From Cryptomeria japonica (Eukaryota > Streptophyta > Pinopsida > Cupressales > Cupressaceae): DNA of 64,000 nucleotides. Numbering within the stretch: the stretch's first letter is position 1; the number at the start of each line of letters is the position of its first letter. The notes under the pieces are model-generated. The model ran no database searches. It was not told the DNA's origin and saw nothing but the letters and a program-made list of their open reading frames with translations. The stretch is taken from positions 158,166,849 through 158,230,848 of the forward strand of contig NC_081413.1 in assembly GCF_030272615.1 (NCBI RefSeq). The letters are read 5' to 3'. The position numbers and the translations under genes were made by a program. Shown piece after piece: positions 55,659 to 64,000 of this stretch.

Positions 55659-57816
55659 GTGAGCTCATTATCTTAACTCCTCTCCCAGCAAGTTATCCTT
55701 TTCCAATAATAGACATAGGGGTTCTGCTTGTTTATAAGTTGACTGTTGATTCAACATTTTTTCTCTGGAGGAAAGATAATTATAATATAGAAAAGATCAT
55801 GGTATAAAAACTCCATTCAAGTGAGAAGACAGTTAGAAACAAGGGAGAGCTACATCATTGATTCTGATATCTAAGAGATACATAGAAGCTTTATAAGGAG
55901 TACTTCAGACATTTGTAGCAAAGATAAGACCGAAACACCTGGAGTGTATCAGTCCTTTTTTGGACATTGAACATTAGCCCCACCTTTTTTTTAAGAGAAT
56001 CCTATTTGGATATCATGGATTTTTGCGGGCAAGGGGAGGAGAGAAGAAGTCATAGAGAGGATTTGGAGCAGACATTTGTAACAAAGATAAGACTGTAATG
56101 CCAGGAGTGTATCAGTCTTTTTTTGGATGTCAAACATTAGCCACTTTTTTTCTTAAGAGAACCCTATTTGGATATCATGGGTTTTTGGGGGCAAGGGGAG
56201 GACAGAAGGAGTCATAGAGAGGATTTAGGGCATAAAAAGCAGTTAAGTGTGCCAAAATATCTTCCTTGTTGTGGTGCAGTTGATTCTGCTGAGGGGTGGC
56301 TCCCATAGATCTGGGTTTGCATATCTGAAACTAACACTCTTTAGCTTGAGAGGTGGCTTCTGCGGGGCAACGGTGATACTGAGTGCACATATTCTGGGAC
56401 TGGGTTGTTGAGTTTTATGACAAGTGACTGCAGAAAGTGTTCACTTTGCTTTTTCATTGTACAGAATCTATTCAATAACCTCAGTTCAACTCTGCAAATT
56501 GGAATAGTTTTACACAAGCTGTACATATTTAACCTGTGCTCGAGGCATTCTTGCATGATAGCTTGATGTTCATTTTGGTGTTGGATATGAGAAATAAGAA
56601 GGGAGATTTATAATCGAAGTAATGAAATATTGACACCTTTGTCGTCCATTTTTAGGCAACTCCATGTATGCTGTTATTGATGCTGCCATTTTAGCATTTT
56701 TCTCTTGAGCAGGGATGGGGGAGTATGTCTAATGGCATCCATACTCCCTATTGGTTTAAAGACAAGGAGAGGAAATGGGAAACACCTTTGAGGTAGTAAT
56801 AGGGTTTTGAGCCATCAAATTGGCAATTTCATGACAGAATGATACATAGCTCTTTAAAGCAATCTGTTTTGCAGAAGCTTGTTTTAACAAATCCGTTGTA
56901 CAATAAAATCTTGTGTTTTGCAGCAAAATCTGCGGATAAGCCAATTTACAGCAGGCTAGGGGAAAATGTGGAGCAATAGTACTCGACTTGGGAGGAGGTT
57001 TGGGTTGCTTGAAGGAGATTGTTCTGTGTTGTTGGGCCAGCAGTCAGTTCACTGCTCTCTACATCTTCATTGTGTAATGTCCGAATTTGATTATTTGGTA
57101 CTGCTGGCTGGTACTTTTCACTGGGACTGCTGGTACGATTTTATTGCTGCTTGATAAACTTCTTCCTTTGTGCCTTATGTAAATTCTTAGTGGCTTAGTG
57201 GTGAGATAGAGACATCTACAATGTACAACAGGCTATCTCTCCTTTTATAACCTTTGAAATTCTTGTTTGCTGCATATTCATGAGAATTTACATGCCAATA
57301 CTCAGAAGATAACATGGAAGGACCTTTTGAAATGATTACATGTTGGTCATGAATTTTTTAAGGATTTCTGACCCAAGGACGATTTCAAAATGTTGATATT
57401 TAAAACGTTCTCGCTTTAAGATTCTAGGAATGTTGGCACAAGGTCTCTAATTCGGGTGTCTTTGATGGGTTTTTTGGATTGTTATGAATTAAATTTTACA
57501 ACTTGGAGAATGCATATTAATACAATAATAATTTCCATCACTTGAGGCAGATTCGTTACTGGCCATTAAGTCCCAATGCCACTTTATCCCAAGGGGTACA
57601 AGGTAATGCTTTTTATGAGAACAAAAATATTGTGAAGAATGATTTAAGTATCTAGCAATGTTCGTTAATTTTCACTACCGAATTTTCGATATTCCGACTT
57701 TCATCATAGATCCAATTTGTATGCACTCAGGGATAAAACTCCCTTGTCTGCAAAATTAAGGTAAGGACGAAAACCATTGCTTCTAGCATGGCAAGTCCAT
57801 TTTAGGGGTTGCATGG
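55659..57816. other. RRP40 intron after exon d, 5' part
   Basis: Starts with donor GTGAGC. No further RRP40 exon was found before element B5. Apart from a tandem duplication at 55906-56228 it is unremarkable AT-rich sequence. Confidence 0.55.
55906..56228. repeat. 163-bp tandem duplication
   Basis: Two imperfect copies (55906 and 56069), each opening CAGACATTTGTA and containing GAGTGTATCAGTC and TATTTGGATATCATGG. They differ by scattered substitutions and small indels. Confidence 0.85.
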
Positions 57817-58139
57817 TGTTATGGCCTTTTCACACATTGCCCCATTGCAAATGGAAACTCCCCCTTTTTTTTGCCTTTTGGTCATGTCGATTCCTAGAGT
57901 TAGGGTAGCTAGGGATCAATTTTGAGCTCCAAGCATGAAATTTGCCTTGAAGGTATGATCAAACCACCAAGTCTCCCAATTGCAAGTATAAATAGGTCTT
58001 AGGGTTTATGAGGTTGACAAGGTCAAGGATAAAAGTTTGATTTGTTCTCAAGGAAATCAAATTCCTACACTTCCTTGGATTTGAGCAAAAAAGATGAAAT
58101 GGTTGCAAGATGATGCAAATTTTGTGATGACAAGTGAGA

Positions 58140-59125
58140 AATCCCTATGGACCAATTTTCTACTCCTGGGAAGAAGGTTGAATGAAATGAATTTGAGGAA
58201 CGAATTTGTCCCTATGGAGATCAATTTTCCACTCCTAAGGGTTGAATTCAAGAAATTGATGTTGAAAATTCAGTTTGCCCCTATGAAAATCAAATTTCCA
58301 CTATGCAATTGAAATAAGGATAATTTTGTACCTATGAGGGTTGATTTTCCATCCTCCCCATGAAAAATCATTTTTCCTAAGATGTGTTGAATCAAAAGTT
58401 GGGACAAAAGTAAGGAACAAAAAGTCCCTATACAGATCGATTTTCCACTCAGAGCATAAAGATCAACTTTCCTAAGGGGGATTACATCAAAAGTAAGGAC
58501 TAAGGACAAAAGTTGGGACTAATTTGTCTTTATAGAGGTCAAATCTCCTTTGAGTAAAAATGTGCATGGATAGATCAAATTTCATAAAATTTCATAAGGA
58601 CTAAATAGTCCCTATACCCATCGAATTTCCTTTCAGGGTTAAATTTGCAAAATTTGAACAAATTTATAGGGACAAATCAACTTGAAATAAGGATCAAATT
58701 GTCCCTATTCAAATCGGATTTCCACTCAAGCATAAATTGTGCAAAGATAAGTGAATTTTAGAAGGATTAAATTGTCCTTATGAGGATCGATTTTCCACCA
58801 TTGCATTTGGTGGAAGAGTTAATAACAAGCGAAATTCAGAGATAAATTCCTATCAAATTCCAAACAAGGATCAATGAAATTAATGACTATTTCGCCCATA
58901 TAAGAATTGGTTTTCCACTTCCCATTCGATGAAGGGAATCAAAGGCAATGAATTTCATAGGGACGAAATTGTCCTTATCTATATCGATTTCCCACCAAGG
59001 TGATTGGGTTTGAAACGAAATCTATCCCTACGCATTATAACTTTCCATCAAGAGATGTGAAGACAAGTGTGGATCAACAACAAACAAGGACAAGTTTGTC
59101 CCTATGAGGTGCGAATTCCTGCCCT
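58140..59125 (+). repeat. B5 motif array
   Basis: About 13 copies of GTCCCTAT followed by a TCGATTTTCCACT-like block (near 58143, 58209, 58275, 58329, 58424, 58528, 58609, 58700, 58773, 58884, 58972, 59023 and 59099), 50-110 bp apart, between AAGGACAAA-type linkers. Not palindromic like the B1 and B2 cores. Confidence 0.8.
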
Positions 59126-59785
59126 CATACTTCAACATTCAAATTTTTTTAAAAAGATTCAAATCGCACCTTGTAAAATTTAATCCACAAGTCGGCTGGA
59201 AGAGGAAATTTTAAGGGTCATCATGTGAAAAGACACGAACTGGTTCACAAGCATATACAAGAGACCCAAGGAAATCAGTTCAACCATTCAAATTTCGAAA
59301 TTGATTGTGATCCAAGGCAGAGCGAACTAATTACGAGCAGACCAGCGACTCTCAAGAAGACTTTTCAATTTTAAATCGCAGAAAAGAGGAGAAGGGGCTG
59401 ATTGCAGATCAAAGCTCTCACCGCTTTCAAATAAGGATCTTCAAGACATCCTTTCAGATTTTAGCAATCAAGTTTGAGAATAGAATCGCAGAATTCAATC
59501 AATCATTCTTAAAATTTTAAAGTGAAAGATATATTTCTGAGTTTGAATGATAATCAGACCTTATTAAATTATTGAGAATCAGGTTTCTAAGCTGTTCATT
59601 TTCAAATTTTGCTAAGTTATCATTTCTTTTCCAGAATTAAGCATCAATTGTTTCAAATTCTGATTTTAGAAGGTTAAAATGTCATAAATTGACAAATAAA
59701 ATCAGAACTTAAGAAATTTTGGAATTAATTAATCATCATTAACATTTTTCTTCAAGGTCATTGATTTCGAGCTTCATACAGGATC

Positions 59786-60162
59786 ATGTCAGGGTCGAAT
59801 TCTGGGATAGCTGCTAGGAAGACACAAATGAAGAAGGTACTTGACGGATTCTTTCCGGAGTCTCAAATGTCATCGAAGTGGAAGAAAGTTGGAGATACCA
59901 ACTTTGAGCAAATGGATATGGCTAAGATCAGTTTAAGGATGTATGGAACCTGCAATCAAATGTCATCCTCATTGGCAGTTAACATAATGAAGAATGGAAT
60001 ATATCAAGCACGAGGTTTACCACCGGCAGTGCAATGCAATGAATTGATGGTTGAATGTGCAAGACATTATGACCCACAATCAAGGACAATAAAGACACCT
60101 AAAGGAGTGGTACTTGCATTCCTTGGTGAAGATTCAATAAGGGAAACATTTGGGTTCCTTAC
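59786..60162 (+). CDS. B5 protein of unknown function, N-terminal part
   Basis: 125 codons open from ATG, four bases after a CATACAG acceptor, until B6 interrupts. It aligns with B1 and B6: KWKKVGDTNFEQMDM, GIYQARGLPPAVQCNELMVE, CARHYDPQSRTI, GVVLAFLGEDSIRETFGF. The invariant core across B1, B2, B5 and B6 is W-x2-(I/V)-GDT-(N/D), then (G)-x-PAVQ-x2-EL-x-VE. The N-terminal 30 residues are unlike the others. Unknown function. The rest lies past B6. Confidence 0.75.
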
Positions 60163-60554
60163 TGTTGTGACCATTTCACACATCGCCCTATCAGAATGGG
60201 GACCCCCTCTTTTTCGCTTTTGTTTTGCCTGTTCTTCTCTCTACTTTTAGGGTTTTGAGTGAGTGAGTTGTCTGTCTGGGCTAGGACTAAACCTTAGGGG
60301 TTTCTTCCAAATGTATTTTCAAGCTGAGTCCAGTCAAATTTTGAAGGTTGTTAAGTGTCCTCCCGAGGATTGAGATTATTGAAATAAGGTAAGTCTATCA
60401 GGAGAGATAGATAGGTCTCATGTTAGGTCTAGATTCAGGGATTTTTTTGGGGTAAAATCCAAATTTTGTCTAAGTGTTAGCATTTTGAAGGTGGAATTGT
60501 GTGTTTTTGCCTAGGAAAATTTTGATCAAATTTTTGAGGCAAAATGATGCCTGA

Positions 60555-62800
60555 AACAGAGAAATCGCTTCTGTCCCTCTCTGAGGACTGAGGACCCAGG
60601 GCGAAATTCTTTCTAAGTGCAATTTCTTGTTTTGAGAAGGTGTGCTAACCAGTTCCTGGCCTTGAAGATGACCTGACTCTGCCTTGTGAAGTGATTGGAA
60701 GACTTAAATTTTGGATAGATTAGCCAGAAAGGATGAAATCGCTCCTGTCCCTTGCTCAGGGTCTAGGGCGAAAATGTTGTTTAATGCATATTTGTCACTG
60801 ACTTTTCTATTTTGTTTTGTGCAGGGTCTCCAGGAGAGATGATTGGACGTGGTTTTGATGCTTTTGAAAGTTTTGAAGGCATGAAAATGATGAATTTTGG
60901 AGTTTAAGGGAAAATCGCTCCTATCCCTCACCAAGGGCCCAGGGCGAAATTTTGAATTCCTTTATCTTGCAGTGAAAAAGGGACCAAGTGTTGGATATGA
61001 TTGGAAAACAAGTGACTTTCTCCACCCGCCTAAAGGGGTTTTAACTTGAAATGATGAAGGATTTTGTTTGAATCATCAAAATCGCTCCTGTCCCTCTTTG
61101 AAGGACCAGGGCGAAAAGACTTAGCAGAGTCATTCCTGACCTTGTTTGGTCAAACTGGAACATCAAAGCCATGGCAGAGGACAAAATGAATGTGATAAAG
61201 CATCCAAATTTGATTGAAGACAATAAAATGATGGAGTTTTGCCTAGAAGGGTAATTTCGCTCCTGCCCCTCACCAAGGGTCCAGAGCGAAATTCTTCATA
61301 TACACATTTTTAGACCTTTTTTGGACTTGAATTCTTATTCATAGCGTGTAACAAGATGATATCTTCCTTAGCCAAGACATTTCATGATGAAAGATGACGC
61401 ATTTTGGCCTAGAAGGCAAAAGGCGCTCTTGTCCCTCACTGAAGGACCGGAGCTTGAATTTCAAATTTGCACTATTTTTGCAAGATCAAAATAATTTTAT
61501 GATTTGAAGAGATCAAGGAAAACATGATTTGTGCGTTGAATATAATTTGAGTAGTCAACAGAGGAGGAAATCAACCCAAATGACAAAAGGTGCTCCTGTC
61601 CCTCACTGAAGGACCATGGCGTTTTTTCAAGATTCTCCTCTTTGTTTGAGATTTTGAGGCAAAACCTGACTTGGATGAGAGGGAGAAATGATGTTTTATG
61701 CCTTAGATGCGATTGAGAGTTTAAAGAACAAGGAAATATACCAAGAAGTAAAAAGGCGCTCCTGTCCCTCTCCAAGGGTCCAGAGCGATTTTCTAAAAGT
61801 GCAAATTTCTTGCAAAGACAAGGCAAGTTTTGTGATTGAAATGAATGGAAGAAGGCATGTTTAGCCCATTGAAGATAATTTGGAAAGATAGCAAAGGACG
61901 GATAAGCTTGAAATTGCAAAATCGCTACTGTCCCTCTCCAAGGGACCAGGGCGAAAAACCTAGTATCCAGCTCTTCTATCCAAGTTTGGACAAATCTAAG
62001 CCAAGGCGCAAGTTTGAAACAGTGTTTAAAATGCCTTGAGGTGGAATTGAGATGCAAGATTTACAAATTTTGATGATAATAAGGAAAATCGCTCCTGTCC
62101 CTCTCCAAGGGTCCAGGGCGAAATTTCCAAATGTGCCCATTTACCTTACATTTTGAAATGATATTTTTGTTCCCAAGACTCAAGAGGTAGTGAAGTGTGA
62201 TATTCTACGCCTGGAGGGTAATTTGAAGATTGATGTGATCAAGAATTTGTGCAATGGACTCAAAAGCGCTCCTGTCCCTCACTGAAGGACCAGGGCGATT
62301 TTTACAAAATCAACAATTTCCCTCCAAGATTACGCTAAGACGGGATTGTGCAAGATGGGAAAGATCTTCTAAAGCATGGTGAACAAAGGTTTGACTCCAA
62401 AACTTGATAATCCTAGGCTAAAATGCAAAAGTCGCTCCTGTCCCTCTCCAAGGGTCCAGGGCGAAAATCTCTGGAAAATCAATTTTGCCTCACAAAAACA
62501 AGTTGAACATGCATAGAATGGATGAAGGGGGATCATTGCTTACCCCACAACGAGAATTGACAAATAAAGATGAAGGATTGAGGACAAAAGTGAAAGTTCG
62601 CTCCTGTCCCTCTCCAAGGGTCCAGGGCGAAAAAGTCCTAAAGGCTCTTTCCTCCTAGAGATCAAGTGAATTAAACTCAAGACTCCAATTGAAAATGCCA
62701 TTTTAGATGCCTAGATGAAGTTATGGCAATAAAAAATGAAGAATGCAAGGCTTAAATTGCAAGTTCGCTCCTATCCCTCTCCAAGGGACCGGGGCGAAGT
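60555..62800 (+). repeat. B6 array of 14 palindromic cores
   Basis: Cores near 60563, 60738, 60914, 61079, 61256, 61421, 61588, 61754, 61920, 62087, 62263, 62431, 62597 and 62763. The usual form is TCGCTCCTGTCCCTC then CAAGGG(T/A)CCAGGGCGA. Spacing is regular, 164-177 bp. Confidence 0.9.
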
Positions 62801-63146
62801 TATTGGCATTCTTTATTTTTACCTTATTTCAACGTTGATATCCTCTAAAAATGCATTAGATGCCAAATTGCTAACTTCGAAATATTTGGAAAAATTTAAA
62901 TTAAATTGGCATTTAATAAAAGGCGCATTGGTATTTAATAAATTAATTTTGAGCCTTAGAAAATCGAATTTTTTATTATAAAGGCATTTAAAATTAATTT
63001 TTGTGAAATTAAAATTAAAAAATGGAGCGCTTGGAGGCTTATTTTCATTTATTTTGTCAAGTCGGCCTCTCCTTTTTGCAATTTTATTTATTTTTTTTGC
63101 CCTATTTTGACAAGTCGGCCTATGGGGGGCAAAATGGTGAGCGCCC

Positions 63147-63153
63147 TATATAA
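63147..63153 (+). promoter_or_regulatory. B6 TATA box 1
   Basis: TATATAA preceded by GAGCGCCC, about 430 bp before the ORF start. Conserved with B1, B3 and B4. Confidence 0.6.
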
Positions 63154-63577
63154 TAGGGGTGTTTTGATCAAGTTTAATCAATCTATCACTCATTATTTCA
63201 AGTGCGAAATCTGGTCTATTTGGAGCGAATTTACCTCAAGTGTTGAAGACTAGAGGTGGTGGAGTTGATTCTTGTGAAGACTAAAGGGGGCACATTTTGC
63301 TAAAGAGAGAGCTTTGATCTACATTTTGCCTGGCCAAAATTCACCTTATTTTGCATCATTTCTTAGAATTAATTCTCAAGAGGAGGTATGGCTAGATCAT
63401 CCTAGTCCCAATGTTGAAGTTTTGAATTTTGAACTTTAAGTTTTTGAAAATTGCATAGTTAATTAGGAAATGATAACTCAAGATTTATCATGAAGTTTCC
63501 TAATTAATATCTTTTAAGTCTTCCTTGCTACTCTCTTAGATATTTTACTAATTATGAAATGTTGTGTAGGTGTCAAG

Positions 63578-64000
63578 ATGGCGACTCCAAAGGCAGGAGC
63601 ATCTACTAGTCGTCCAGCCCTCATGAAGGAAGATCAGAGGAATGAAGAATTGGAGACCAAGATCGTGTCCAAGTGGAGTAACATCGGAGATACCAACTTG
63701 GGAAACTTCAGTGTGAAGAAGTTTCGAGAGGTCCCTTACATTGGAAAGCCATCACCTGTCGCAAAGAGAATAATTGAAAGTGGCATCATCAAGGCGGCCG
63801 GTTTCCCTCCAGCAGTCCAATGCCATGAGCTGATGATCGAGTGTGCCCGCCATTATGACTCACAATCAAGATCGATCGTGTCCAAGGAAGGAAACACTTT
63901 GGCTTACCTATCAGAGGAGGCTATAAGTGAAGCTTTCCATCTTCCAGAGCATAAAGATATGATTTACAAAAGCCTAGAAGGAGCCAGGTCAATGTATGAA
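63578..64000 (+). CDS. B6 protein of unknown function, N-terminal part, frame intact
   Basis: 141 codons open from ATG to the window end. Nearly identical to B1 in the shared region. B6 has one more A in the TACAAAAGCC stretch near 63970 and reads straight through YKSLEGARSMYE, where B1 is frameshifted into a TAG. B6 therefore shows the ancestral frame and may encode a complete protein beyond the window. Same GDTN and GFPPAVQ motifs. Start preceded by a TGTGTAG acceptor. Confidence 0.85.
   Translation, partial: MATPKAGASTSRPALMKEDQRNEELETKIVSKWSNIGDTNLGNFSVKKFREVPYIGKPSPVAKRIIESGIIKAAGFPPAVQCHELMIECARHYDSQSRSIVSKEGNTLAYLSEEAISEAFHLPEHKDMIYKSLEGARSMYE

Larger units (their letters stand above)
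57817..60162 (+). mobile_element. Element B5, 5' part
   Basis: Degraded B-family start TGTTATGGCC followed by TTTTCACACATTGCCCC. Stem 2 is partly kept (CCCCATTGCAAATGG). An array (58140-59120) has about 13 copies of a GTCCCTATnnnnATCGATTTTCCACTC-like motif, unrelated to the other B arrays. A leader with acceptor CTTCATACAG precedes the ORF at 59786. Element B6 is inserted in the ORF at 60162 (left flank CTTAC), and the rest lies beyond the window. Confidence 0.85.
60163..64000 (+). mobile_element. Element B6, 5' part (runs off window)
   Basis: Closest relative of B1. Start TGTTGTGACC with stem 1 intact and stem 2 weakened (CCCTATCAGAATGGGG). It has 14 palindromic cores of the TCGCTCCTGTCC type (60563-62795) at about 167-bp spacing, GCGCC-CTATATAA (63141-63153), a leader with acceptor TGTGTAG, and an ORF from 63578. 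The array is two units longer than in B1. The right end is outside. Confidence 0.9.

Noticed and set aside
56880-56960. TTTTGCAG followed by an open stretch as the next RRP40 exon
   Set aside because: The translation does not resemble the expected KH-region sequence (GKAAEFG-type) and soon stops.

Overview
The window looks like nuclear DNA of a seed plant with a large, repeat-rich genome. A conifer or other gymnosperm is my best guess; the sequence itself does not name a species. The evidence is four spliced exons of a conserved plant-type exosome gene, very long introns, and layers of plant-style LTR retrotransposons plus a LINE. There are no prokaryotic features.

Host gene. Four in-frame exons of the exosome cap subunit RRP40 (EXOSC3-like) lie on the + strand at 6308-6394, 6593-6649, 55384-55476 and 55586-55658. 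Exons 2 and 3 are separated by one 48,734-nt intron (6650-55383) with a GTAAGT donor, a TTTCAG acceptor and phase 0. The upstream and downstream exons lie outside the window.

Layout. 1-2734: end of a minus-strand LTR element (A1) with LTR, tRNA-iMet primer site and a chimeric gag ORF. 2735-3993: remnant of a copia-like element. 3994-10968: unique or degraded intron sequence and a GC-rich minisatellite. 10969-40290: an old minus-strand LINE split by non-autonomous LTR element C (13544-39164, TSD AACAT). C itself carries five insertions: solo LTR A(-) 16278-18514, element B1 19170-26551, element B2 27381-34470, solo LTR A(+) 34665-36908 and LTR D 37465-39158. 40291-43281: element B3, entered by the minus-strand Ty3/gypsy chromovirus A2 (43282 to about 53701), whose integrase is split by element B4 (46246-50575). 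53702-57816: gene intron sequence around the last two exons. 57817-64000: element B5, entered by B6, which runs off the right edge.

Main novelty. The six B elements form a family with TG...CA ends and 5-bp target duplications, with no reverse transcriptase and no visible direct LTRs. Each full copy is laid out as: two adjacent 5'-terminal hairpins (stems partly kept by compensatory changes), a subfamily-specific array of short motif repeats, a TATA box near a GCGCC motif, a 5'UTR intron ending just before the ATG, a protein of roughly 1,000-1,200 residues that I cannot assign, a palindromic telo-box in three copies, a second TATA box, and about 840-880 bp of conserved 3' end. One reading is that these are giant solo LTRs whose U3 encodes a protein. 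The other is a new non-autonomous element class. All six are in the same orientation as RRP40.

A second theme is parasitism among the TGTAATGTCCCC-ended LTR elements. Elements A1 and C lack normal gag-pol in what is visible but keep primer-site and terminal signals of the autonomous chromovirus A2, and C also keeps its polypurine-tract context.
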